A stretch of 64,000 bases of DNA from Raphanus sativus (taxonomy: Eukaryota > Streptophyta > Magnoliopsida > Brassicales > Brassicaceae). The notes under the pieces are model-generated. The model worked only from the letters and a program-made list of their open reading frames with translations, searched no databases and was not told the DNA's origin. Shown here in pieces: positions 1-12,045 of this stretch. The translations under genes were made by a program, and so were the position numbers. The stretch lies in assembly GCF_000801105.2 (NCBI RefSeq), contig NC_079516.1, positions 46,604,908-46,668,907 on the forward strand, read 5' to 3'. Each line of letters opens with the position of its first letter. Within the stretch, counting starts at the first letter, position 1.

Positions 1-237
1 CCTAAGTTTCCCCGCTATAGCAATGTTTATTTAGTTCAAAGTTGTGGTGGTAAGTTGGTGGTGTTTTGGGATAAGCATGTGCGTTCGCGTGAGGAGAAGA
101 TGATTTGGTGTGCTGAGATCTCGCTGGAAACGCGCAGCAGCGGTGATGGGGTTTGGGGAAAGGTAGAGTGGTTCGATGCTGTGCTTACAGTCCCAAAGTC
201 TTACAAATTCGTCTATGCTATTGCTGCTACCCTTTGA
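1..237 (+). CDS. F-box/kelch-repeat protein, 3' end only
   Basis: The open frame runs in from the left edge in frame 1 and stops with TGA at 235-237, giving 78 residues of a C-terminus. The segment VVFWDKHVRSREEKMIWCAE, then an acidic and glycine-rich stretch, then GKVEWFDAVLTVPKSY, is the characteristic end of the large Brassicaceae F-box/kelch family, where the last kelch blade compares the gene's own account with 'WCAEISLE'. These proteins are substrate receptors of SCF ubiquitin ligases; the F-box itself would lie upstream, outside the window. In Arabidopsis a cluster of such genes sits beside OTP81, which fits the next gene here. The particular paralogue cannot be told from this piece. 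An internal ATG at 55 is not the start, since the frame is open further upstream with family-like sequence. Confidence 0.85.
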   Translation, partial: PKFPRYSNVYLVQSCGGKLVVFWDKHVRSREEKMIWCAEISLETRSSGDGVWGKVEWFDAVLTVPKSYKFVYAIAATL

Positions 238-944
238 ATCAGGTTTTATGTTTTGTTAGTATGCATTTCTTGTAGGTATGTCCTGTTTCTTTTAGAAGAT
301 TAAGTTTATGAATGACTAATGAGACAAGCGGCTTCCAACTTGTATGATGCGTTTGTCTTGTGTTTTTAGCCAACAATGGTTCACTTCTAAACCTATGCAT
401 TCGCTTTTAGCTTAGTTTTTTTTTGTCTTTGAAAACTCTTTTGTTTGTTGATGTTGCCTTAGTTGCATGGAAGGCTACGGTATGAGAATAGTGTTAAGTG
501 TCATTTTTCTGTTACTCGGCTAAATAAGTCCTCAAAGGTTGTTATCTAGCTAATGGCCTTAAACATAATCAAGATACACAACTGCTGTTTGTTTCTCACT
601 TTGTTTAATGACCAAGTTGCTGAAGAAAATGTGGGGTTTCATATCATATCGATGACTTACAAAAGTATAAAAAATCTCTAAGCCCATTTTTAATTTTTTT
701 TTTCCAACATGTTAACACTCATAGCTCTGCAAAATATTTGTATTTGTACCAAAAAGTTTGTTAATATTGGTCTTGTGTACCTAAAACTGAAATGAATCAA
801 CAACCAAACTGAACCATTTTTTGGTAAAATACGGTAACCTTTTTCTTCGATTAACCAATAACCAGAAAACCGGTTCGGTTGCAGGCCCAATTCTGCTCTA
901 TAATTCGTACTCGGCAAAGAGTTAACCAAAGAGGAGACGGAGCC
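238..944. other. Intergenic, F-box/kelch 3' flank and OTP81 5' flank
   Basis: There is no supportable gene here. The sequence is T-rich and would carry the 3' UTR of the left gene and the promoter/5' UTR of the PPR gene. I see no repeat or clear TATA box. Confidence 0.6.
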
Positions 945-3170
945 ATGGCTAGCTTCTCAACATCACAACCTCTCTCACTGCCACGTCACCCAACCTTCTC
1001 CAATCCCAAACAACCAACCACCAATAACGAACGCTCCCGCCACACTATCTCCCTGATCGACCGATGTTCAAACCTCCGACAGCTAAAACAAATCCACGCC
1101 CAAATGGTCCGTACCGGTCTCCTCTTCGACGACCCTTACTCAGCCAGCAAGCTATTCGCCATCTCCGCCCTCTCCCCCTTCGCGAGTCTCGATTACGCCT
1201 GCAAGGTGTTCGATCAAATTCCCCAACCAAACTCCTTCACCTGGAACACACTCATCCGCGCTCACGCCTCGGGACCTGATCCTGCCCGAAGCATCTTGGT
1301 CTTCTTGGACATGGTTTCCGACAGCCAGTTCGGTCCCAACAAGTACACTTTCCCTTTCCTCATCAAAGCTGCTTCGGAAGTTTCCTCCTCGTCCCTGGGC
1401 CGATCCCTTCACGGGATGGCGATTAAATCATCCGTCGGATGCGATGTCTTCGTGGCGAATTCTCTGATACATTGTTACTTCTCCTGCGGTGATTTGGATT
1501 CGGCTTGTAAAGTGTTTACCACGATTCAAGAAAAGGACGTGGTTTCTTGGAACTCGATGATTACAGGGTTTGTGCAGAAGGGTTCTCCGGATAAGGCCTT
1601 GGAGCTGTTCAAGAAGATGGAGTCGGAGGAGGATGTTAAGGCGAGTCACGTCACGATGGTTGGTGTCTTGTCCGCTTGTGCGAAGACGCAGAATCTTGAG
1701 TTTGGGAAGCGGGTTTGTCGTTATATCGAAGAAAACAGAGTGAGCGTGAACTTGACGTTGGCTAATGCGATGCTTGATATGTACACAAAGTGTGGAAGCA
1801 TAGAGGACGCGAAGCGGCTGTTTGATGCGATGGAGGAGAGGGATAACGTCACGTGGACGACGATGCTTGATGGGTATGCGATTTTGGAAGACTACGAAGC
1901 GGCTAGAGAGGTTCTTAACTCCATGCCTAAGAAGGATATTGTTGCTTGGAACGCTCTTATATCTGCTTATGAGCAGAATGGGAAACCTAACGAGGCGCTT
2001 TTAGTGTTCCATGAGCTGCAGCTTCAGAAGAACATAAAGCTGAATCAGATCACGCTGGTGAGTACTCTATCGGCTTGTGCTCAGGTAGGGGCACTGGAGT
2101 TAGGTAGATGGATCCATAGCTACATCAAAAAGCACGGCATTAGGTTGAATTTTTACGTTACGAGTGCTTTGATTCATATGTACTCTAAATGCGGGGATCT
2201 TGAAAAGGCTCGTGAGGTGTTTAGTTCTGTAGAGAAGAGAGATGTGTTTGTGTGGAGCGCAATGATTGGTGGTTTGGCGATGCACGGATGTGGAAACGAA
2301 GCCTTGGATATGTTTTATAAAATGCAAGAGGCTAATGTGAAGCCTAATGGTGTGACTTTCACCAATGTCTTCTGTGCTTGTAGCCATAGTGGTTTGGTGG
2401 ACGAGGCTGAGTCATTGTTCAGAGATATGGAATCGAGTTATGGTATTGTCCCTGAGGACAAGCATTACGCTTGCATAGTTGATGTTCTTGGCCGCTCCGG
2501 TTATCTGGAAAAAGCTGTGAAGTTCATAGAAGCGATGCCGATTCCTCCAAGTGCTTCTGTCTGGGGAGCACTTCTAGGAGCTTGTAAGATCCATGCCAAT
2601 CTGAGTCTTGCTGAAATGGCTTGTACCCGTTTGCTTGAGCTCGAACCTAGGAACGATGGCGCACACGTGTTGTTATCGAACATATACGCAAAGTCTGGGA
2701 AATGGGAAAGCGTTTCTGAGCTGAGGAAGCACATGAGAGTCACCGGACTGAAGAAAGAGCCAGGATGCAGTTCGATTGAGATAGATGGGACGATCCACGA
2801 GTTTCTTTCTGGAGACAACGAGCACCCGATGTGTGAGAAAGTGTACGGGAAGTTAAACGAGGTTATGGAGAGGTTGAAAGAGAATGGCTATGAGCCAGAG
2901 ATGTCACAGGTCTTGCAGATCATCGATGAAGAAGAGATGAAGGAGCAGTCTCTGAATCTGCATAGTGAGAAGTTGGCGATTTGTTATGGGCTGATATCAA
3001 CGGAGGCTCCTAAGGCGATTCGGGTGATTAAGAACCTAAGGGTGTGTGGAGATTGTCACTCAGTTGCTAAGCTGATATCTCAGCTCTATGACAGAGAGAT
3101 CATAGTCAGGGACCGGTATCGGTTTCATCATTTCAGAAATGGGCAGTGTTCTTGTAACGATTTCTGGTGA
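945..3170 (+). CDS. OTP81: Chloroplast RNA-editing factor, PPR-DYW protein (OTP81/QED1 orthologue)
   Basis: A single intronless frame encodes 741 residues, close to about 738 for the Arabidopsis protein as I recall it (At2g29760). The start chosen is the ATG in GCCATGGCTAGC ([16 protein letters not shown]), which matches the recalled N-terminus. The frame is open for 66 bases upstream but has no ATG there. The N-terminus is rich in Ser, Thr and Pro, as expected of a plastid transit peptide. A run of P, L and S type pentatricopeptide repeats follows (recurring [37 protein letters not shown] motifs), then the E/E+ region ([10 protein letters not shown]) and a complete DYW deaminase-like domain. 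That domain shows [20 protein letters not shown] and the terminal [16 protein letters not shown], so the zinc ligands H-x-E and C-x-x-C are present. Known role of the family member: site-specific C-to-U editing of chloroplast transcripts (rps12 intron and others). The protein is intact and likely functional. Confidence 0.95.
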   Translation: MASFSTSQPLSLPRHPTFSNPKQPTTNNERSRHTISLIDRCSNLRQLKQIHAQMVRTGLLFDDPYSASKLFAISALSPFASLDYACKVFDQIPQPNSFTWNTLIRAHASGPDPARSILVFLDMVSDSQFGPNKYTFPFLIKAASEVSSSSLGRSLHGMAIKSSVGCDVFVANSLIHCYFSCGDLDSACKVFTTIQEKDVVSWNSMITGFVQKGSPDKALELFKKMESEEDVKASHVTMVGVLSACAKTQNLEFGKRVCRYIEENRVSVNLTLANAMLDMYTKCGSIEDAKRLFDAMEERDNVTWTTMLDGYAILEDYEAAREVLNSMPKKDIVAWNALISAYEQNGKPNEALLVFHELQLQKNIKLNQITLVSTLSACAQVGALELGRWIHSYIKKHGIRLNFYVTSALIHMYSKCGDLEKAREVFSSVEKRDVFVWSAMIGGLAMHGCGNEALDMFYKMQEANVKPNGVTFTNVFCACSHSGLVDEAESLFRDMESSYGIVPEDKHYACIVDVLGRSGYLEKAVKFIEAMPIPPSASVWGALLGACKIHANLSLAEMACTRLLELEPRNDGAHVLLSNIYAKSGKWESVSELRKHMRVTGLKKEPGCSSIEIDGTIHEFLSGDNEHPMCEKVYGKLNEVMERLKENGYEPEMSQVLQIIDEEEMKEQSLNLHSEKLAICYGLISTEAPKAIRVIKNLRVCGDCHSVAKLISQLYDREIIVRDRYRFHHFRNGQCSCNDFW

Positions 3171-3888
3171 AAATTTCAGGTTGTCTTCGTTGTCAAAATT
3201 TTGTACTGCAATCATATCATGATCATCACTGTAGTGATATATGGGCTTTCTCTCTTGTACCATTAGAGTTACCAGAACTGTGGACATGTGCTGTCATTTT
3301 TCTAATCATTGTTGACCTTTGATAGTTTGTTGAATCACAACATTTGGGAATGTTAAGAACCATCACCAGCCAATGAGTGCTCGTTGTGTGTTGTCATCAT
3401 CAAAACTAGACTTTATCTATTGGATCCTGGAGGGATCCTCTTGGAGGTATGTTCCTCCATCCACCTTGGATTTTGAAGTAAAGTTTGTTGGTTGGCTGTC
3501 TCTATTTTTTTCAACGTTTATGATTAAAAGGTTTACACTAGAGTTTTACAAAAGACAATTTGAGTAGATCATTAGATACATTGTCCTAGATCTTGTGATA
3601 CTTTCCACCAGTGAAAGGCTTGGATCAAGTATAAAAAGTGAAAATCATTGTTTCTAAAGCTTTCCATCTTTTTATTTTTGTGTTGAAATAATTCAAAAAG
3701 AACAAAATGCTGACAAAGTATTGACAAAAAATGACAAAAGTCAATAAAATCTCTCAAAATTAGTACGGATTTTAATTTTTTTAATGAAAGTATGGATATT
3801 ATGAAAATAACAAAAATTAGGCAACAAATCTTATGAATTTATATATGCCAGCCAATTATTATATATTAATATATTTAATCTCAGTATC
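3171..3888. other. Intergenic, OTP81 3' flank and upstream region of villin
   Basis: I see no gene here. Short frames are AT-rich and carry no recognisable motif. The sequence becomes very AT-rich from about 3720 toward the villin promoter. Confidence 0.6.
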
Positions 3889-3896
3889 TATATAAA
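3889..3896 (+). promoter_or_regulatory. Probable TATA box of VLN1
   Basis: TATATAAA lies about 210 bases upstream of the likely 5'-UTR splice donor and about 590 bases upstream of the VLN1 start codon. A pyrimidine-rich leader (CTTCTTCTTG, CTTCTCCTTCTTCC) follows at 4060-4090. The placement is an inference; no transcript end is known from the sequence. Confidence 0.4.
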
Positions 3897-4107
3897 CATA
3901 TGTATATCTGGGTTGCAAAAAGGCGCGTTTTTATGTCTACTTTGAAATGAAACCTTGTGGTGGGGCCCCCACAAAGTGGCATGCAGCAGAGATAAAAAAG
4001 GAATTATAATTATTTGCTTCATCTGTTTGTTTGGCCGCTGCTTCCTTACAGCTTTTGAAACTTCTTCTTGTTTTCTTCTCCTTCTTCCTTCGTCCGCCCT
4101 CATCTCT

Positions 4108-4462
4108 GTAAGTATTCAAAAAATCTAAACAATCATCTCCAGTTTCTCTATTGATTGGTAGTAATTAATTAGTGTTCTACTTCTGTTTTTTTTTTGCTAT
4201 TTACGTTTTGATTCAACATCACTCTTGTAAGAGATCTTATTCTTCGTTTTTCCTATAGAAATTGGGAAATTAATTTACAAAGTTGTTTTGTTAGAGTAGG
4301 TTGCGTGCATATGTAGGAAAAAAGAAAAAAGAAAACGTAAATGTAACGCCGTTTGTTAGAACAACACTGTTGTTCTTGTTGTGTGATTGATGTTTCCTCT
4401 TCTTCTTCTCTTTGGTTTATGATATTTTTTTCAGATTCATTAAGCGTTACACTTTGTTGTAG
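4108..4462 (+). other. Probable intron in the VLN1 5' UTR
   Basis: A strong donor, CATCTCT|GTAAGT, at 4108 and an acceptor, TTTGTTGTAG|GACAATG, ending at 4462 delimit a 355-base T-rich intron. Only 17 bases separate its end from the VLN1 ATG. Splicing would join a CT-rich leader to GACAATGATAGAACAAA-ATG. A 5'-UTR intron is common in plant cytoskeletal genes. It is seen here only as splice consensus, not proven. Confidence 0.55.
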
Positions 4463-4479
4463 GACAATGATAGAACAAA

Positions 4480-7400
4480 ATGTCTAGGATAATCAAAGAC
4501 ATTGATTCAGCGTTCCAAGGTGTTGGAACTAAAGGGTACGCTTCTTTTTTTTTAATGAGATCCATGAGAAGATAGTTTCTTTTATTTTTTCCTCTTATAC
4601 TTGTACCGTTTTTTTAGTGGCTTGGAGGTTTGGTGCATCTATGATGATCAGCTTATATCTATCCCCAAGTCTTCTTTAGGAAGATTCCACTCCGGGAATG
4701 CTTACCTTGTTCTCAGCGTAAGTTGTATCTCTGTCTTCGAATTGAAATTTGAAGTGGTGTGTGCCTAATAATACTTACTTCTTATGATTTTATTGACCGT
4801 CACGTGTAGACGGCTTTGAGAAAGATCGGATCTCCTCAGTATGACATTCACTATTGGCTTGGAAATGAGGCAACTGAGGTTTATCTGCTCACTTGTATTG
4901 ATTGGTGTTTCTTGTTAGATATGCTGATTTTGGAATCTGGTAGTTTTGAAGATAGCGTATTAACATCTTTTACCTTTTTTTTTAATCTGAAGGTGGACTC
5001 AGTTTTGGCATCTGACAAAGCACTAGAGTTAGACGCAGCACTTGGTTGTTGTACGGTGCAATACCGTGAAGTTCAAGGTCAAGAGACTGAGAAGTTCCTC
5101 TCCTACTTCAAACCTTGTATCATACCCGTCGAAGGGAAGTATTCACCACAAATTGGTCTGGCCGAAGAGACATACCCTATCACCTTACTAATGTGCAAAG
5201 GGGACCATGCTATTCGTGTTAAAGAGGTATGAACTCTTATGCTGTATATAATGAGGCTTGACATGTCTTAGGCTTCAAGATCATTCATTAATGTTTTTTT
5301 TTATTATTGTACATATTTCATAAGGTCCCTTTTCTACGGTCATCACTGAACCATGACGATGTGTTTGTTCTCGATACCGCATCAAAAGTGTTCCTATTTG
5401 CCGGTTGCAACTCAAGCACTCAGGAGAAAGCTAAAGCCCTGGAGGTTGTGGAATACATAAAGGATAACAAGCATGAAGGAAGATGTCAGGTCGCCACTAT
5501 CGGTTAGATATTTTTTCCTCCTCTTAAGAAACTTATTAAAAAGACTGAAACAAAAGCAGCAGCTAATTTTTTTTTTTAGTATCTTGTAGAGGATGGAAAG
5601 CTTATAGGTGATTCAGATGCTGGTGAGTTCTGGACTTTCTTTGGTGGTTATGCTCCCATTCCAAAGTTTTCATCTTCTACCTCCTCCCAAGAACAGACTC
5701 CAACTACATGTGCGAAACTGTTATGGTAAAAGACTTTTGTTGAACATGTATCCTTATTTAATCGAAAAAGGATGTGTTTCAAAGACAGACCATCATTTTG
5801 AACAAACAGGATAGATACTCGGGGGAATCTACATCCAACTGAAACAAGCTCTTTGAACAAAGATACGCTTGAGAAGGACAAATGCTACATGCTGGACTGT
5901 GACGGCGAAGTATTCGTTTGGATGGGAAGAAACACATCACTCACAGAAAGAAAGACATCCATTTCTTCCTCAGAAGTAAGTCGTTCTTGGTTTGTATTAA
6001 GATGATTGATACAGAGCATAAAAATGGAATGTTTCCAATGCTCTTAGGAATTTCTACGAAAGGAGGGACGCTCGACGAGCACTAGTCTAGTACTTTTAAC
6101 AGAAGGACTAGAAAACGCTAGATTCAGATCGTTTTTTGATGAGTGGCCTCAGACGGTAGAGACTAGCCTTTACAATGAAGGCCGAGAAAAAGTGGCAGGT
6201 CTGCTTCATAGTGTTTTGCTCTGGTTCTGTAAAGAGGACTAAAAAACTTGTATCAGATAACTAACCCGAACTCTAAAAACACCTGTTATGCAGCAATGTT
6301 CAAACGGAAGGGATTTGATGTGGAGGAGTTTCCTGATGCAGAAGATGAACCTCTCTATACAAACTGCCGAGACGCTCTAAAGGTACACACTTCATAATAA
6401 CCAAACTGTCATAATATCTGTGAGCAGAAGCCTGATCTTAAACCAATTCCAGGTGTGGCGTGTAGATGGTGATGATGTCTCGCTTCTCTCCATTCATGAC
6501 CAGACAAAGCTATATAGCGGCGATTGCTACATTGTGCAGTATAAATACACTTACAATGAAAGAAACGAATATCTATTATATGTATGGATAGGTTGTGAAA
6601 GCATGGAGGTGCGCAGGCTGTATAGCTTTTTGGGTTTTGTTTCTTTTCAACTATTTTTTACTGCCAATCATTTTGTGAGTTGTTGTTCCTCTATGCCAAT
6701 ATCATTTCAGGAAGATAGAGCTGATGCCATATCTAATGCTAGTGCCATTGTTTCTTCAACCAAGGGTGAATCTGTAATGGTTAGTACCTAACCATATTTC
6801 AAAAATAATTCTCTTTTTGGTTCAACACTGTAAATCAACTGATCTGTTTCATTCATTCATCCAGTGTCATATATACCAGGGCAATGAACCGGCTCGCTTT
6901 TATTCAATGTTCCAGTCGCTAGTTGTTTTCAAGGTCAGCTTGCAATATGTTTTTTAGTATCCAACTGTACTACTTCGATTACTTATGTTACATGTCGTTA
7001 CTTATCCAGGGTGGTTTGAGTAAACGGTACAAAATGTTTCTAGTGGAGAATGCAAACGAAGGTGAAAGCAAGGCTTCTCTTTTTCGTGTTCAAGGGACAA
7101 GCTCAAGGAGCATGCAAGCAATTCAAGTTAATCTAGTGGGTCCTCCTCCTCTACTTTCTGCTTATGTCTTGGGGTCCTTGACTTATTGTTAAGCTAAGGT
7201 ATAATCGTGCCAACTGCAGGCAGCAACCTCCTTAAACTCATCCCACTGTTACATTTTACAACACGAAGCTTCCGTCTTTACTTGGATTGGGAACCGTACC
7301 TCAGATTCTGATCATGATGTTCTTGACAGAATGCTATATTTCATTGATGTACGTAACCTTTGACATACATGCGTTCGTAACCTTTGACATACATGCGTTC

Positions 7401-9318
7401 TGTTTTTTAGATTTGCTAGTAACAAATCTGTTGTCTTGGTTTTTACATCCCCGCAGCCGTCTAGGCAACCCATGTCCACGAGGGAAGGAAGTGAACCAGA
7501 CACGTTTTGGGATTTGCTTGGTGGGAAGGCAGAGTACCCTAAAGAAAAGGAAATGAGAAAACAAATAGAAGAACCACATTTATTTACTTTTTCCTCTAAT
7601 TCAGGTAACGGTAAACATCTCTTTGCATTTGCCTTATTATATTACTGTTTAGTTGTGTTATGAGCCTAACGTTAGAGTGGTCCATGACTGGTTTTAATGC
7701 TATCTTCTCTCCAGATGTATTTAAGGTAACGATTCACTTGTGTATTAATGCTATCTTCGAAGCGATTATAGATCAACTCGGACTAACATTCTCTGTATGT
7801 GTTTAGGTGAAGGAAATATACAATTTTGTGCAAGACGATTTAACCACTGAAGATGTCTTACTGCTGGACTGCCAAACTGAAGTTTATGTCTGGATTGGAC
7901 TAAACTCAAACATAAAGTCGAAGCAACAAGCACTTACTCTTGGTCTGGTTAGTTTCCTCTTTATTTGATCTTCCACGTGTTATGTTTGCTGTTTTTCTGG
8001 TGTTCTGCGCATACATCAAGCAGAGTTAGGCTAATATTTTAGTATGAATAAAATCAGAAAATCACATGCCTTGTCTGTATTATTTTGGGACAACTCTTTT
8101 CGGTGAAAAACATGACCTTTAAGCATATAATTAGAGACATAATCCACCAATATATATATATGAGATTCTAATTTTTTTGTATGTGTTCTTAGTTTGTTCT
8201 ACTTGTGATATTGCAGAAATTTCTAGAAATGGACATTCTGGAGGAAGGTTTAACAGTGAGGACTCCTGTATATGTTGTCACAGAAGGCCACGAGCCACCA
8301 TTTTTCACCCGTTTCTTTGATTGGGTTCCTGAAAAGGCCAACGTAAAGCATCTCCTTCCATCTTTAAGTCGCCTCAAACAGAGCGTTAGGAGATTCCAAA
8401 ATGTTTTGATAGTAAGTAGTCTACTGAATTTTCCACTAATAATGTGCATATGGGAACATATTGCAGATGCATGGTAATTCATTTGAAAGGAAGCTTGCTA
8501 GTCTGAAAGGAAAGGAGCCATTCACTAAGGTAAGTCCTCACAGTTGAAAGAAGACCGATGGTTTAATACCATATGATCATACACTAGCCAAATATAAGAA
8601 ATGACCAACGTGTTTCTAAGTCGCTCCAAACATTTGTTTTTTTTTCAGAGATCTAGTGGAAGCCCGTGGAGATCAGACTCAAAGGAGAACGCATCACGTG
8701 GTTCGCGAAGTCGGTCAAACGGATCAGAGAGAGGAGTATCATTATCATCTTGCTCCAGCGAAAAGTTTCCAAGTCTGAGCTCTTCAGAAGACATAAAAAG
8801 CAGCAGTGACTCCACTCCAGTTGTGAAAAAGCTTTTCTCGGAATCTCTTTCAGTGGATGATACAAACAATGGTAACGTTTCTTTTGGATTTCTCAATATT
8901 ATAATTGCCATCTAAGCTCTTTGATGCTTTAAATCTCATATCAAAACATTGTGTCTCGATGCAGGATCTACAAGCTCCAACTCAGACATATCTAAAGAGA
9001 ATCCATTGGGAGGAATCAATGTTGATCTTAGTGTAGAGTCACTTGCGTATTCGTACGAACAGCTTAGAGTTGATTCTCAGGAGCCAGTGACAGATATAGA
9101 TGCAACAAGAAGAGAGGTAATACTGCAATCGCATATGTAAATCTAGATCTAGTATTATATACGAGTAACACTTGTACTTCAATGCAATGTTTTTATCTTT
9201 TCAGGCGTACTTAACTGAGAAAGAGTTCCAAGAAAGATTCGAAATGACAAAACCAAAATTCTATGCACTTCCGAAATGGAAACAGAACAAACTCAAAATG
9301 TCTCTCCGTCTTTTCTAA
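4480..9318 (+). CDS. VLN1: Villin 1, actin-bundling protein (22 coding exons)
   Basis: Exons that splice in frame are 4480-4535, 4618-4717, 4810-4878, 4993-5226, 5325-5502, 5590-5725, 5810-5975, 6048-6198, 6294-6382, 6453-6608, 6711-6779, 6865-6933, 7010-7139, 7224-7348, 7457-7604, 7715-7725, 7807-7947, 8217-8342, 8467-8529, 8649-8871, 8965-9116 and 9205-9318. All have GT/AG borders and together give 901 residues, against about 909 for Arabidopsis VLN1 (At2g29890) as recalled. The protein starts [14 protein letters not shown]. Gelsolin-type repeats are recognisable by the recurring [15 protein letters not shown] openings, HYWLG/VFVWMG/VYVWIG cores and DCHS-like turns. A Ser-rich linker (exons 20-21) leads to a C-terminal villin headpiece, [10 protein letters not shown] then [10 protein letters not shown] and the final LF. 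The family binds, bundles and stabilises actin filaments; plant VLN1 is described as a Ca2+-insensitive bundler lacking severing activity. The exon at 7715-7725 is only 11 bases long. No premature stop was found, so the gene looks functional. Confidence 0.92.
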
Positions 9319-10969
9319 AACAGCCTTACATTCATTCAGTTAAAGACCCTTTGGAGGAAAAAACATGTTTTAGTGTAACTAATGTTTCTGTTTGGTTCAT
9401 TGACCTTCCTGATATAAGTTGACGACCGTGCTCGTGCACGGATATAAATATTTATACAGTAAATACATTACAATATTTTATTTACATTATAATAGTTTAT
9501 TAATATTTTTTTAATTATTTTGTTATTTATATTGTAATCAATATGCATGGTTTGTTTTAAATAACATAATGTTATTTTAATTAGATATATAATTTTGGAT
9601 ATATAATATCTCGACTATTGGTTATTATTTGGATATATTATATAACATTTACTTTTTACGATTCAACTAAGATATTTTGTTATACCGATTAAAATTTTGA
9701 TTAATTTTGTTATTTTCATATTGTTTGATTCTTGCTTTAAATTTGTATATATATTTTTAGTAGGATTATGTATAATTTAATATATGTTGTTTTGAAAATC
9801 AAATAGTAAAAGTAAACTAAAGTGTTGATCGGTTCAAAGTTACATCTTAATTGTAATAGTTGGTTAATATATTTGTAGTATTATTTGAGAATTTCATATT
9901 TATTTAATAAACTGTTGAGAATAAATGAGAATATATTATTTTTATTTAATGTTTGACTTTTTATAAAATAATTTGGATTGGTCTAGTTACTCATCTGTGG
10001 GTATATTGTGTTACATATTTCTGTTAAATTCAAGTATAATTATTTCTAATCTAATTCAACCAAATCATATTTATTGCATCTATTGCATTAGTTTGGTTTT
10101 CATCTTAGATGTGTATATATATATTTATGAATTGGCTATTTGTAAATAGCCCATGACTATGTTAATTTTATAGTACTTGCTAATTTGGAATATGTTAATT
10201 ATCACAAATAAAATTATAAAAATCAAGTGATGATAAGTACAAAAATTGCATAAAAAATATAATCGACATTCTAAAAAGGAATATTAATTCTTTATATTAA
10301 TATCAAAATTATTTTTCGAAAATTTCCTTTTTATGAAATCAAATTATATATAAAAATATTTTCGGTTTAAGTTTATAAATATTTTCTTTATCATACATGT
10401 TATTTTAAAAATATAAAAGGGAACATAAAAATATTAAATTAAATTTTATTCATTAAAGATATCTTAGTTTATGCTATTTAAATTATTTTGTAATAATATG
10501 AGAAATATATTGATTTAAATAAAATGCTTAATACTTTTCAATATATATTATATTGTTAAGATTATTTTTAAAAGAGGAAGATTTTTTTTTAATTTAAAGT
10601 CAAGATTATTGTGTTAAATTTCCTTATTATGAATTAAACTATATATAAAAGATATTTTTGTTTTTAAATTTGTAAATTTTCTTTATATATAGGTTATTTG
10701 AAAAAAGGAAGCCTAAATAGAAAAGGAAAAATAAAATAAAATAAATGTTTAATAATGATAATTATATATATTTGATTCATTAAGGGTATCATTGTAATCA
10801 ACCACCGTGAGAGTTAATGTGAGCGCGACACATAGGAAACTGACTTCTCAAATAATGTTATAGAGATGCTTGTTTCTTACAAAACAAAGTGACACCTAAA
10901 TATTTGAGTATATGTATTGAAAGTACCGAACTTTATAATTCTTACAATAATACACATCTTTTTATTTTA
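9319..10969. other. AT-rich intergenic region after VLN1
   Basis: There is no coding signal. At 9425-9441 there is a short palindrome, CCGTGCTCGTGCACGG, followed by about 1.3 kb of very AT-rich sequence. This resembles the terminal hairpin and interior of the Helitrons seen further right, but no CTAG terminus is present, so I do not call an element. Confidence 0.45.
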
Positions 10970-11165
10970 GGTTTGGTATTTATAATTGAAGTGGAGATGT
11001 ACTCGGACTGGAAAAATCGAATTCATGTTTAACTCAATCCGTAAAAATATCTGAATAAATCATGTAGGACAATATTTTGGTTAAGAATATTATCTAAACT
11101 TGAATGAACATTCAAAATAATTGAAAAAGTTTGAAAAGCATAAATTCAAATTTCTTAATTAGTAC
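10970..11165 (+). repeat. Dispersed direct repeat, copy 1 (partner at 12498)
   Basis: The stretch around ATCTGAATAAATCATGTAG, then CAATATTTTGGTTAAGAATA and TTTGAAAAGCATAAA, recurs in the same order and orientation at 12498-12690 with scattered mismatches. It is non-coding and probably a remnant of an old mobile element. Confidence 0.6.
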
Positions 11166-11676
11166 TTGAAAAAGATATTTAAAACCTAAATAAATAACTG
11201 AAGTACTCGATTTCTGTATTTATTTTGAATTAATATTTAAAATATTTAAAAATGAATTCAAAATAAGTTAAGAAAAATATAGATTATAAATAAAGTTTAC
11301 AAATCTAGGTATGAAAATAAAAATGACAGCTTAAAGTTTAACAAAGGGTGGTAGCACACAAGACTATTGTAGTGATTGCCGTTATGATATAACCCATTTA
11401 TACTGATATTTGAGATTTAAATTAAGAAAGATGAAAACAGAAGCTTACAAATTAATGGTTCCTCCTGGAGCTTCAGGAGGAAATCAATATCTTTACGGTA
11501 GATCATGTGGTGAGTATACACACATGAATGGAGCTGATATGAAATATCCCCAAACATGCAATCACCATCACATATGTCACTATTTACTTTTCTTTCTTTC
11601 TTTGGCTTTTAAGATAAAAGCTTGATCTTCTTTGTAATTTTCCTCGCATTTAGTGAATGACGAATTTTTATACGTA
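11166..11676. other. Intergenic stretch with one weak unassigned ORF
   Basis: The segment 11431-11507 has a more coding-like base composition than its surroundings. It reads MKTEAYKLMVPPGASGGN and onward to a possible splice donor (TGTG|GTGAGTAT). I recognise no family, and no downstream exon can be joined, so it is not called as a gene. Confidence 0.3.
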
Positions 11677-12045
11677 AAGATAAGAAAGTTATTTACACCT
11701 TTGAACAATTGTTGTGCAGTTTCCTTATTTTTTTCTAAGAATAAGTGCAGTTTCTTTTTGCTAAAAATATTTCTGCAATGATGAAAAATAACCATCGTCT
11801 CTATACTAAAGAAGCCAACTCATACTTCATATATTTGAAAAATATATAGCAAATGCATAGATCATAACTTTATATAGTGAAAATGGTTGATTTTTGTTTT
11901 TTGTGGTTTTATTTCACAAACTATTTGATAAAATTGGATTCAAACTTGATTTATGATAGCAAAACTACAATCATGTCACAACGTTCAAAGATATTAATTG
12001 ATAGAATTGGCATAATCTTACTATATGTCTATGCTTACAAAACTT
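11677..12045 (+). repeat. Dispersed direct repeat, copy 1 (partner at 18384-18765)
   Basis: About 370 bases beginning AAAGATAAGAAAGTTATTTA and ending ATGCTTACAAAACTT are repeated in the same orientation at 18384-18765. They share blocks such as CTATACTAAAGAAGCCAACT and TTGATAGAATTGGCATAATC. No long frame is present. It is an uncharacterised repeat family, with the two copies separated by presenilin and the F-box gene. Confidence 0.75.

Noticed and set aside
879..944. In-frame extension of OTP81 upstream of the ATG at 945
   Set aside because: There is no ATG in the extension. The known N-terminus matches from 945, which also has a good GCCATGG context.
8343..8412. Extension of VLN1 exon 18 through [20 protein letters not shown]
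   Set aside because: The donor at 8343 joined to 8467 restores the villin sequence (EKAN then [10 protein letters not shown]). The extended version would be an insertion absent from the family, although retention as an isoform is possible.
9425..10810. A Helitron behind VLN1
   Set aside because: A CCGTGC...GCACGG hairpin is present, but the CTAG terminus and the TC start are missing, so evidence is insufficient.
11431..11507. Possible first exon MKTEAYKLMVPPGASGGN with a donor at GTGAGT
   Set aside because: No continuing exon with a compatible phase or recognisable protein was found downstream before the repeat at 11677.
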